Shown: piece after piece, positions 12,401 through 24,600 of the stretch
Position numbering within the stretch: position 1 is the stretch's first letter
Layout: every line of letters starts with the position of its first letter
Source: Xylocopa sonorina
Taxonomy: Eukaryota > Arthropoda > Insecta > Hymenoptera > Apidae
Reading direction: 5' to 3'
Length of the DNA stretch: 64,000 nt
Assembly: GCF_050948175.1 (NCBI RefSeq)
Contig: NW_027490116.1
Span: 310,001 to 374,000 of the forward strand
Program-made: the position numbers and the translations under genes
Notes under the pieces: model-generated
The model's input: the letters and a program-made list of their open reading frames with translations, nothing else
What the model was told of the DNA's origin: nothing
Database searches by the model: none

Positions 12401-14430
12401 CACATTCATTTGAAGAGTAGACTAGGAATACATAACACTTCGCAAATCATGTTATATCTTACCATGAAACATAGAAATGAGATGCGATATCGCGTTTTAA
12501 GAAGCATTGGAACACTATTGCTACGATAGGTAGATATTTGCAAACGCTATTTCCTTGCAAGCAAGTGTCGCATTTACATTCATTTGAAGTGTAGACGAGG
12601 AATACATAACACTTCGCAAGTCATATTATATCTTACCATGAAACATAGATATGAGATGCAATATCTCGTTTTAAGAAGCATTAGAACTCTATTGCTACGA
12701 TACGTAGACATCTGCAAACGCTATTTCCTTGCAAAGAAGTGTCGCATTTACATTCATTTGAATCGTAGACGAGGAATGCATAACACTTCGCAATGAATAT
12801 TATATCTTATCATGAAACATAGATATGAGATGCAATATCTCGTTTTAAGAAGCATTTGAACTCTATTGCTTCGATACGTAGACATCTGCAAACGCTATTT
12901 CCTTGCAAGGAAGTGTCGCATTTACATTCATTTGATGTGTAGACGAGGAATACATAACACTTCGCAAATCATATTATATCTTACCATGAAACATAGAAAT
13001 GAGATGCGATATCGCGTTTTAAGAAGCATTAGAACTCTATTGCTACGATACGTAGATATCTGCAAACGCTATTTCCTTGCAAGGAAGTGCCGCATTTACA
13101 TTCATTTGAAGTGTAGACGAGGAATACATGACACTTCGCAAATCATATTATATCTTACCATGAAACATAGAAATGAGATGCGATATCGCGTTTTAAGAAG
13201 CATTAGAACACTATTGCTACGATAGGTAGATATTTGCAAACGCTATTTCCTTGCAAGGAAGTGTCGCATTTACATTCATTTGAAGTGTAGACGAGGAATA
13301 CATAACACTTCGCAAGTCATATTATATCTTACCATGAAACATAGAAATGAGATGCGATATCGCGTTTTAAGAAGCATTAGAACTCTATTGCTACGATACC
13401 TTGACATCTGCAGACGCTATTTCCTAGCGAGAAAGTGTCGCATTGACATTCATTTGAAGTGTAGACGAGGAATACATAACACTTCGCAAATCATATTATA
13501 TCTTACCATGAAACATAGAAATGAGATGCGATATCGCGTTTTAAGAAGCATTAGAACTCTATTGCTACGGTACGTAGACATCTGCAAACGCTATTTCCTT
13601 GCAAGGAAGTGTCGCATTTACATTCATTTGAATCGTAGACGAGGAATGCATAACACTTCGCAATGAATATTATATCTTATCATGAAACATAGATATGAGA
13701 TGGAATATCTCGTTTTAAGAAGCATTTGAACTCTATTGCTTCGATACGTAGACATCTGCAAACGCTATTTCCTTGCAAGAAAGTGTCGCATTTACATTCA
13801 TTTGATGTGTAGACGAGGAATACATAGCACTTCGCAAATCATATTATATCTTACCATGAAACATAGAAATGAGATGCGATATCGCGTTTTAAGAAGCATT
13901 GGTACCCTATTGCTACGATACGTAGACATCTGCAAACGCTATTTCCTTGCAAGGAAGTGTCGCATTTACATTCATTTGATGTGTAGACGAGGAATACATA
14001 ACACTTCGCAATTCATATTATATCTTACCATGAAACATAGAAAAGAGATGCGATATCGCGTTTTAAGAATCATAAGAACTCTATTGCTACGATACGTAGA
14101 CATCTGCAAACGCTATTTCCTTGCAAAGAAGTGTCGCATTTACATTCATTTGAATCGTAGACGAGGAATACAAAACACTTCGCAAATCATATTATATCTT
14201 ACCATGAAACATAGAAATGAGATGCGATATCGCGTTTTAAGAAGCACTAGAAAGCTACTGCTACGATACGTAGACATCTGCAAACGCCATTTCCTAGCGA
14301 GGAAGTATCGCATTCACATTCATTTGAAGAGTAGACTAGGAATACATAACACTTCGCAAATCATGTTATATCTTACCATGAAACATAGAAATGAGATGCG
14401 ATATCGCGTTTTAAGAATCATATGAACTCT
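9490..14430. repeat. Interleaved 13-, 11- and 12-monomer HORs
   Basis: A diagnostic run of monomers (CATAGCACTTCG, CATTGGTACTC, CGCAATTCATATT, AGAAAAGAGATG, CTAGAAAGCTACTG, AAGAGTAGACTAGG) starts at about 9,560, 11,822 and 13,736, spaced 2,262 bp (13 units) and 1,914 bp (11 units). A second set of markers at 10,778/12,866 and 11,192/13,280 is spaced 2,088 bp (12 units). Units therefore grew or shrank by single monomers between copies. The 13-to-11 change includes a one-monomer deletion whose junction is at 13,414-13,428. Confidence 0.85.
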
Positions 14431-15380
14431 ATTGCTACGATACGTAGACATCTGCAATCGCTATTTCCTTGCAAGGAAGTGTCGCATTTACTTTCATTTG
14501 AATCGTAGACGAGGAATCCATAACACTTCGCAATGAATATTACATCTTACCATGAAGCATAGAAATGAGGTGCGATATCGCGCTTTAAGAAGCATTAGAA
14601 TTCTATTGCTGCGATACGTAGACATCTGCAAACGCTATTTCCTTGCAAGAAAGTGTCGCATTTACATTCATTTGATGTGTAGACGAGGAAAACATAACAC
14701 TTCGCAATTCATATTATATCTTACCATGAAACATAGAAAAGAGATGCGATATCGCGTATTAAGAATCATAAGAACTCTATTGCTACGATACGTAGACATC
14801 TGCAAACGCTATTTCCTTGCAAAGAAGTGTCGCATTTACATTCATTTGAATCGTAGACGAGGAATACAAAACACTTCGCAAATCATATTATATCTTACCA
14901 TGAAACATAGAAATGAGATGCGATATCGGGTTTTAAGAAGCACTAGAAAGCTACTGCTACGATACGTAGACATCTGCAAACGCTATTTCCTAGCGAGGAA
15001 GTATCGCATTCACATTCATTTGAAGAGTAGACTAGGAATACATAACACTTCGCAAATCATGTTATATCTTACCATGAAACATAGAAATGAGATGCGATAT
15101 CGCGTTTTAAGGATCATATGAACTCTATTGCTACGATACGTAGACATCTGCAATCGCTATTTCCTTGCAAGGAAGTGTCGCATTTACTTTCATTTGAATC
15201 GTAGACGAGGAATGCATAACACTTCGCAATGAATATTACATCTTACCATGAAGCATAGAAATGAGGTGCGATATCGCGCTTTAAGAAGCCTTAGAATTCT
15301 ATTGCTGCGATACGTAGACATCTGCAAACGCTATTTCCTTGCAAGGAAGTGTCGCATTTACATTCATTTGAATCGTAGAC
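13990..15380. repeat. 696-bp tetrameric repeat, two copies
   Basis: The four-monomer run containing AGAAAAGAGATG, GGAATACAAAAC, CTAGAAAGCTACTG and AATCATATGAACTC, followed by TTTACTTTCATTTG and ATTACATCTTACCATGAAGC, occurs twice 696 bp apart (the ATATGA markers near 14,425 and 15,121). It also exists in the second large copy at about 37.6-39.0 kb, at offset 23,656, so the tandem duplication is older than the segmental one. Confidence 0.85.
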
Positions 15381-18377
15381 GAGGAATACATAACACTTCG
15401 CACTGAATATTATATCTTACCATGAAACATAGAAATGAGATGCGATATCGCGTTTTAAGAATCATAAGAACTGTATTGCTACGATACGTAGACATCTGCA
15501 AACGCTATTTCCTTGCAAGGAAGTGTCGCATTTACATTCATTTGGTGTGTAGACGAGGAATACATAACACTTCGCAAATCATTTTATATCTTACCATGAA
15601 ACATAGAAATGGGATGCGATCTCGCGTTTTAAGAAGCATTAGAAATCTATTGCTACGATACGTAGGCATCTGCAAACGCTATTTCCTAGCGAGAAAGTGT
15701 CGCATTCACATTCATTTGAAGTGTAGACGAGGAAAACATAACACTTCGCAAATCATATTATATCTTACCATGAAACATACAAAATGAGATGCGATATCGC
15801 GTTTTAAGAAGCATTAGAAATCTATTGATACGATACCTAGACATCTGCAGACGCTATTTCCTAGCGAGGAAGTATCGCATTCACATTCATTTGAAGTGTA
15901 GACGAGGAATACATGACACTTCGCAAATCATGTTATACCTTACCATGAAACATAGAAATGAGATGCGATATCGCGTTTTAAGAATCATAAGAGCCCTATT
16001 GCTACGATACGTAGACATCTGCAAACGCTATTTCCTTGCAAGGAAGTGTCGCATTTACATTCAATTGAAGTGTGGACGAGGAATACATAACACTTGGCAA
16101 ATCATATTATATCTTACCATGAAACATAGAAATGAGATGCGATATCGCGTTCTAAGAAGTATTAGAACACTACTGCTACGATAGGTAGACATTTGCAAAC
16201 GCTATTTCCTTGTAAGGAAGTTTCGCATTTACATTCATTTGAAGTGTAGACGAGGAGTACATAACACTCCGCAAATCGTATTATATCTTACCATGAAACA
16301 TAGAAATGAGATGCGATATCGCGTTTTAAGAATCATAAGAACTCTATTGCAACGATACGTAGACATATGCAAACGCTATTTCCTTGCAAAGAAGTGTCGC
16401 ATTTACATTCATTTGAAGTGTAGACGAGGAATACATGACACTTCGCAAATCATATTATATCTTACCATGAAACATAGAAATGAGATGCGATATCGCGTTT
16501 TAAGAAGCATTGGAACACTATTGCTACGATAGGTAGATATTTGCAAACGCTATTTCCTTGCAAGCAAGTGTCGCATTTACATTCATTTGAAGTGTAGACG
16601 AGGAATACATAACACTTCGCAAGTCATATTATATCTTACCATGAAACATAGATATGAGATGCAATATCTCGTTTTAAGAAGCATTAGAACTCTATTGCTA
16701 CGATACGTAGACATCTGCAAACGCTATTTCCTTGCAAGGAAGTGTCACATTTACATTCATTTGATGTGTAGACGAGGAATACATAACACTTCGCAAATCA
16801 TATTATATCTTACCATGAAACATAGAAATGAGATGCGATATCGCGTTTTAAGAACCATAAGAACTCTATTGCTACGATATGTAGACATCTGCAAACGCTA
16901 TTTCCTTGCAAAGAAGTGTCGCATTTACATTCATTTGAATCGTAGACGAGGAATGCATAACACTTCGCAATGAATATTATATCTTATCATGAAACATAGA
17001 TATGAGATGCAATATCTCGTTTTAAGAAGCATTAGAACTCTATTGCTACGACACCTAGACATCTGCAGACGTTATTTCCTAGCAAGGAAGTGTCGCATTT
17101 ACATTCATTTGAAGTGTAGACGAGGAATACATAACACTTCGCAAATCATTTTATATCTTACCATGAAACATAGAAATGGGATGCGATCTCGCGTTTTAAG
17201 AAGCATTAGAAATCTATTGCTACGATACGTAGGCATCTGCAAACGCTATTTCCTTGCAAGGAAGTGTCGCATTTACATTCATTTGAATCGTAGACGAGGA
17301 ATGCATAACACTTCGCAATGAATATTATATCTTATCATGAAACATAGATATGAGATGCAATATCTCGTTTTAAGAAGCATTTGAACTCTATTGCTTCGAT
17401 ACGTAGACATCTGCAAACGCTATTTCCTTGCAAGGAAGTGTCGCATTTACATTCATTTGATGTGTAGACGAGGAATACATAACACTTCGCAATTCATATT
17501 ATATCTTACCATGAAACATAGAAATGAGATGCGATATCGCGTTTTAAGAAGCATTAGAACTCTATTGCTACGATACGTAGATATCTGCAAACGCTATTTC
17601 CTTGCAAGGAAGTGCCGCATTTACATTCATTTGAAGTGTAGACGAGGAATACATGACACTTCGCAAATCATATTATATCTTACCATGAAACATAGAAATG
17701 AGATGCGATATCGCGTTTTAAGAAGCATTAGAACACTATTGCTACGATAGGTGGATATTTGCAAACGCTATTTCCTTGCAAGGAAGTGTCGCATTTACAT
17801 TCATTTGAAGTGTAGACGAGGAATACATAACACTTCGCAAGTCATATTATATCTTACCATGAAACAAAGAAATGAGATGCGATATCGCGTTTTAAGAAGC
17901 ATTAGAACTCTATTGCTACGATACCTTGACATCTGCAGAAGCTATTTCCTAGCAAGGAAGTGTCGCATTTACATTCATTTGAAGTGTAGACGAGGAATAC
18001 ATATCACTTCGCAAGTCATATTATATCTTACCATGAAACATAGAAATGAGATGCGATATCGCGTTTTAAGAATCATAAGAACTCTATTGCTACGATACGT
18101 AGACATCTGCAAACGCTATTTCCTTGCAAGGAAGTGTCGCATTTACATTCAGTTGATGTGTAGACGAGGAATACATAACACCTCGCAAATCATATTATAT
18201 CTTACCTTGAAACATAGAAATGAGATGCGATATCGCGTTTTAAATAACATTAGAACTCTATTGCTACGATACGTAGACATCTGCAAACGCTATTTCCTTG
18301 CAAGGAAGTGTCACATTTACATTCATTTGACGTGTGGACGAGGAATACATAACACTTCGCAAATCATATTATATCTT
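15380..18377. repeat. Low-periodicity monomer run with an inherited +1 insertion
   Basis: Monomers here do not form an obvious local HOR. Distinctive members include GGAATGGGATGCGATCTCG near 15,610 and 17,175, CACTTGGCAAATC near 16,092, AGGAAGTTTCGC near 16,215 and GAAACAAAGAAATG near 17,871. At 15,779-15,784 a CATACAAAATGAG replaces CATAGAAATGAG, adding one base and shifting the monomer phase by +1. The same event is found at 39,435-39,440 and 51,439-51,448, so it was copied with its surroundings rather than being an isolated sequencing error. Confidence 0.8.
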
Positions 18378-20100
18378 ATCATGAAACATAGAAATGAGAT
18401 GCGATATCGCGTTCTAAGAAGCATTAGAACACTATTGCTACGATAGGTAGACATTTGCAAACGCTATTTCCTTGCAAGGAAGTGTCGCATTTACATTCAT
18501 TTGAAGTGTAGACGAGGAATACATAACACTTCGCAAATCATATTATATCTTACCATGAAACATAGAAATGAGATGCGATATCGCGTTTTAAGAAGCATTA
18601 GAACTCTATTGCTACGATACGTAGACATCTGCAAACGCTACTTCCTTGCAAGGAAGTGTCGCATTTACATTCATTTGAAGTGTAGACGAGGAATACATAA
18701 CACTTCGCAAATCATATTATATCTTACCATGAAACATAGAAATGAGGTGCGATATCGCGTTTTAAGAATCATAAGAACTCTATTGCTACGATACGTAGAC
18801 ATCTGCAAACGCTATTTCCTTGCAAGGAAGTGTCGCATTTACATTCATTTGAAGTGTAGACGAGGAATACATGACACTTCGCAAATCATATTATATCTTA
18901 TCATGAAACATAAAATTGAGATGCGATATCGCGTTTTAAGAAGCATTAGAACACTATTGCTACGATAGGTAGACATTTGCAAACGCTATTTCCTTGCAAG
19001 GAAGTGTCGCATTTACATTCAGTTGATGTGTAGACGAGGAATACATAACACTTCGCAAATCATATTATATCTTACCATGAAACATAGAAATGAGATGCGA
19101 TATCGCGTTTTAAAAAGCATTAGAACTCTATTGCTACGATACGTAGACATCTGCAAACGCTATTTCCTTGCAAGGTAGTGTCGCATTTACATTCAATTGA
19201 AGTGTAGACGAGGAATACATGACACTTCGCAAATCATATTATATCTTATCATGAAACATAGAAATGAGATGCGATATCGCGTTTTAAGAAGCATTAGAAC
19301 ACTATTGCTACGATAGGTAGACATTTGCAAACGCTATTTCCTAGCAAGGAAGTGTCGCATTTACATTCATTTGAAGTGTAGACGAGGAATACATAACACT
19401 TCGCAAGTCATATTATATCTTACCATGAAACATAGAAATGAGATGCGATATCGCGTTTTAAGAAGCATTAGAACTCTATTGCTACGATACGTAGGCATCT
19501 GCAAACGCTATTTCCTTGCAAGGAAGTGTCGCATTTACATTCATTTGATGTGTAGACGAGGAATACATAACACTTCGCAAATCATATTATATCTTACCAT
19601 GAAACATAGAAATGAGATGCGATATCGCGTTTTAAGAAGCATTAGAACACTATTGCTACGATAGGTAGACATTTGCAAACGCTATTTCCTTGCAAGGAAG
19701 TGTCGCATTTACATTCAGTTGATGTGTAGACGAGGAATACATAACACTTCGCAAATCATATTATATCTTACAATGAAACATAGAAATGAGATGCGATATC
19801 GCGTTTTAAGAAGCATTAGAACTCTATTGCTACGATACGTAGACATCTGCAAACGCTATTTCCTTGCAAGGAAGTGTCGCATTTACATTCAATTGAAGTG
19901 TAGACGAGGAATACATGACACTTCGCAAATCATATTATATCTTATCATGAAACATAGAAATGAGATGCGATATCGCGTTTTAACAAGCTTTAGAACACTA
20001 TTGCTACGATAGGTAGACATTTGCAAACGCTATTTCCTTGCAAGGGAGTGTCGCATTTACATTCATTTGAAGTGTAGACGAGGAATACATAACACTTCGC
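18378..20100. repeat. Mostly 348-bp dimeric organisation
   Basis: The CTACGATAGGTAGACATTTGC monomer alternates with a CTACGATACGTAGACATCTGC monomer. The TAG of the former falls near 18,446, 18,968, 19,316, 19,664, 20,012 and 20,534. The spacings are 522, 348, 348, 348 and 522 bp, so this is a short dimer array with trimer steps at its ends. Private variants such as TTAACAAGCTTTAG near 19,980 and AAGGTAGTGTCGC near 19,174 show it is less homogenised than the flanking duplicated blocks. Confidence 0.8.
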
Positions 20101-20199
20101 AAATCATATTATATCTTACCATGAAACATAGAAATGAGATGCGATATCGCGTTTTAAGAATCATAAGAACTCTATTGCTACGATACGTAGACATCTGCA

Positions 20200-21660
20200 A
20201 ACGCTATTTCCTTGCAAGGAAGTGTCGCATTTACATTCACTTGAAGTGTAGACGAGGAATGCATAACACTTCACAATGAATATTATATCTTATCATGAAA
20301 CATAGATATGAGATGCAATATCTCGTTTTAAGAAGCATTAGAACTCTATTGCTACGATACCTAGACATCTGCAGACGCTATTTCCTAGCAAGGAAGTGTC
20401 GCATTTACATTCATTTGAAGTGTAGACGAGGAATACATGACACTTCGCAAATCATATTATATCTTATCATGAAACATAGAAATGAGATGCGATATCGCGT
20501 TTTAAGAAGCATTAGAACACTATTGCTACGATAGGTAGACATTTGCAAACGCTATTTCCTTGCAAGGAAGTGTCGCATTTACATTCATTTGAAGTGTAGA
20601 CGAGTAATACATAACACTTCGCAAATCATATTATTTCTTACCATGAAACATAGAAATGAGATGCGATATCGCGTTCTAAGAAGCATTAGAACTCTATTGC
20701 TACGATACCTAGACATCTGCAGACGCTATTTCCTAGCAAGGAAGTGTCGCATTTACATTCATTTGAAGTGTAGACGAGGAATACATAACACTTCGCAAGT
20801 CATATTATATCTTACCATGAAACATAGAAATGAGATGCGATATCGCGTTTTAAGAAGCATTAGAACTCTATTGCTACGATACGTAGACATCTGCAAACGC
20901 TATTTCCTTGCAAGGAAGTGTCGCATTTACATTCATTTGAAGTGTAGACGAGGAATGCATAACACTTCACAATGAATATTATATCTTATCATGAAACATA
21001 GATATGAGATGCAATATCTCGTTTTAAGAAGCATTAGAACTCTATTGCTACGATACCTAGACATCTGCAGACGCTATTTCCTAGCAAGGAAGTGTCGCAT
21101 TTACATTCATTTGAAGTGTAGACGAGGAATACATGACACTTCGCAAATCATATTATATCTTACCATGAAACATAGAAATGAGATGCGATATCGCGTTTTA
21201 GGAAGCATTAGAACACTATTGCTACGATAGGTAGACATTTGCAAACGCTATTTCCTTGCAAGGAAGTGTCGCATTTACATTCATTTGAAGTGTAGACGAG
21301 GAATACAGAACACTTCGCAAATCATACTATATCTTACAATGAAACATAGAAATGAGATGCGATATCGCGTTTTAAGAAGCATTAGAACTCTATTGCTACG
21401 ATACCTAGACATCTGCAGACGCTATTTCCTAGCAAGGAAGTGTCGCATTTACATTCATTTGAAGTGTAGACGAGGAATACATAACACTTCGCAAGTCATA
21501 TTATATCTTACCATGAAACATAGAAATGAGATGCGATATCGCGTTTTAAGAAGCATTAGAACTCTATTGCTACGATACGTAGACATCTGCAAACGCTATT
21601 TCCTTGCAAGGAAGTGTCGCATTTACATTCATTTGATGTGTAGACGAGGAATACATAACA
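20200..21660. repeat. 696-bp tetrameric repeat, two copies
   Basis: A type-B-like monomer with the rare change CACTTCACAATGAAT (near 20,268 and 20,964) starts a four-monomer unit that repeats at 696 bp. The units share CCTAGACATCTGCAGACGC monomers and the AGGTAGACATTTGC monomer. They differ at single bases, such as CATTCACTTG versus CATTCATTTG and CGAGTAATAC versus CGAGGAATAC. Confidence 0.83.
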
Positions 21661-21699
21661 CTTCGCAAATCATATTATATCTTACCATGAAACATAGAA

Positions 21700-24600
21700 A
21701 TGAGATGCGATATCGCGTTTTAAGAAGCATTAGAACTCTATTGCTACGATACGTAGACATCTGCAAAACGCTATTTCCTTGCAAGGAAGTGTCGCATTTA
21801 CATTCATTTGAAGTGTAGACGAGGAATACATGACACTTCGCAAATCATATTATATCTTACCAAGAAACATAGAAATGAGATGCGATATCGCGTTTTAAGA
21901 ATCAAAAGATCTCTATTGCCACGATACGTACACATCTTCAAACGCTATTTCCTTGCAAGGGAGTGTCGCATTTACATTCATTGATGTGTAGACGAGGAAT
22001 ACATAACACTTCGCAAATCATATTATATCTTACCATGAAACATAGAATGAGATGCGGTATCGCGTTTTAAGAAGCATTAGAACTCTATTGCTACGATACG
22101 TAGACATCTGCAAACGCTATTTCCCTGCAAGGAAGTGTCGCATTTACATTCATTTGATGTGTAAACGAGGAATACATAACACTTCGCAAATCATATTATA
22201 TCTTACCATGAAACATAGAAATGAGATGCGATATCGCGTTCTAAGAATCATAAGAACTCTATTGCTACTATAACGTAGACATCTGCAAACGCTATTTCCT
22301 TGCAAGGAAGTGTCGCATTTACATTCATTTGAAGTGTAGACGTGGAATACATAACACTCCGCAAATGATATTATATCTTACCATGAAACATAGAAATGAG
22401 ATGCGATATCGCGTTTTAAGAATCATAAGAACCCTATTGCAACGATACGTAGACATCTGCAAATGCTATTTCCTTGCAAAGAAGTGTCGCATTTAGATTC
22501 ATTTGAAGTGTAGACGAGGAATACATAACACTTCGCAAATCATATTATACCTTACCATGAAACATAGAAATGAGATGCGATATCGCCTTTTAAGAAGCAT
22601 TAGAAATCCATTGCTACGATACGTAGACATCTGCAAACGCTATTTCCTTGCAAGGAAGTGTCGCATTTACATTCATTTGAAGTGTAGACGAGGAATACAT
22701 GACACTTCGCAAATCATATTATATCTTACCATGAAACATAGAAATGAGATGCGATATCGCGTTTTAAGAATCATAAGAACTCTATTGCTACGATACGTAG
22801 ACATCTGCAAACGCTATTTCCTTGCAAGGAAGTCGCATTTACATTCATTTGAAGTGTAGACGAGGAATACATGACACTTCGCAAATCATATTATATCTTA
22901 TCATGAAACATAGAAATGAGATGCGATATCGCGTTCTAAGAAGCATTAGAACAATATTGCTACGATAGGTAGACCATTTGCAATCGCTATTTCCTTGCAA
23001 GGAAGTGTCGCATTTACATTCAGTTGATGTGTAGACAAGGAATGCATAACACTTCGCAAATCATATTATATCTTACCATGAAACATAGAAATGAGATGCG
23101 ATATCGCGTTTTAAGAAGCATTAGAACTCTATTGCTACGATACGTAGACATCTGCAAACGCTACTTCCTTGCAAGGAAGTGTCGCATTTACATTCATTTG
23201 AAGTGTAGACGAGGAATACATAACACTTCGCAAATCATATTATATCTTACCATGAAACATAGAAATGAGATGCGATATCGCGTTTTAAGAATCATAAGAA
23301 CTCTATTGCTACGATACGTAGACATCTGCAAACGCTATTTCCTTGCAAGGAAGTGTCGCATTTACATTCATTTGAATCGTAGACGAGGAATGCATAACAC
23401 TTCGCAATGAATATTATATCTTATCATGAAACATAGATATGAGATGCAATATCTCGTTTTAAGAAGCATTTGAACTCTATTGCTTCGATACGTAGACATC
23501 TGCAAACGCTATTTCCTTGCAAGGAAGTGTCGCATTTACATTCATTTGATGTGTAGACGAGGAATACATGACACTTCGCAAATAATATTATATCTTACCA
23601 TGAAACCATAGAAATGAGATGCGATATCGCGTTTTAAGAATCATAAGAACTCTATTGCTACGATACGTAGACATCTGCAAACGCTATTTCCTTGCAAAGA
23701 AGTGTCGCATTTACATTCATTTGAAGTGTAGACGAGAATACATAACACTTCGCAAATCATATTATATCTTACCATGAAACATAGAAATGAGATGCGATAT
23801 CGCGTTTTAAGATCATAAGAACTCTATTGCTACGATACGTAGACTTCTGCAAACGCTATTTCCTTGCAAGGAAGTGTCGCATTTACATTCAATTGAAGTG
23901 TAGACGAGGAACTCATGACACTTCGCAAATCATATTATATCTTATCATGAAACATAGAAATGAGATGCGATATCGCGTTTTTAAGAAGCATTAGAACACT
24001 ATTGCTACGATAGGTAGACATTTGCAAACGCTATTTCCTTGCAAGGAAGTGTCGCATTTACATTCATTTGAAGTGTAGACGAGGAATACATAACACTTCG
24101 CAAATCATATTATATCTTACCATGAAACATAGAAATGAGATGCGATATCGCGTTTTAAGAAGCATTAGAACTCTATTGCTACGATACCTAGACTTCTGCA
24201 AACGCTATTTCCTTGCAAGGAAGTGTCGCATTTACATTTCAATTGAAGTGTAGACGAGGAACTCATGACACTTCGCAAATCATATTATATCTTATCATGA
24301 AACATAGAAATGAGATGCGATATCGCGTTTTAAGAAGCATTAGAACACTATTGCTACGATAGGTAGACATTGCAAACGCTATTTCCTTGCAAGGAAGTGT
24401 CGCATTTACATTCATTTGAAGTGTAGACGAGGAATACATAACACTTCCGCAAGTCATATTATATCTTACCATGAAACATAGAAATGAGATGCGATATCGC
24501 GTCTTAAGAAGCATTAGAACTCTATTGCTACGATACGTAGACATCTGCAAAACGCTATTTCCTCCAAGGAAGTGTCGCATTTACATTCATTGATGTGTAG

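Larger units (their letters stand above)
7041..18377. repeat. Long mosaic block, copy 1 of a segmental duplication within the array
   Basis: This 11.3-kb stretch reappears monomer for monomer at 28,609-42,033. The offset is 21,568 bp up to about 34.1 kb and 23,656 bp from about 37.4 kb onward. Differences over most of its length are a few scattered single-base changes, for example CTATATCC near 9,070 versus CTATTTCC, and AGAACCATAAG near 16,854 versus AGAATCATAAG. The left limit lies just after CATGAC/CATAAC (7,041 versus 28,609). The right limit lies at TTATC/TTACC (about 18,378 versus 42,034). No gene is present. Confidence 0.87.
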
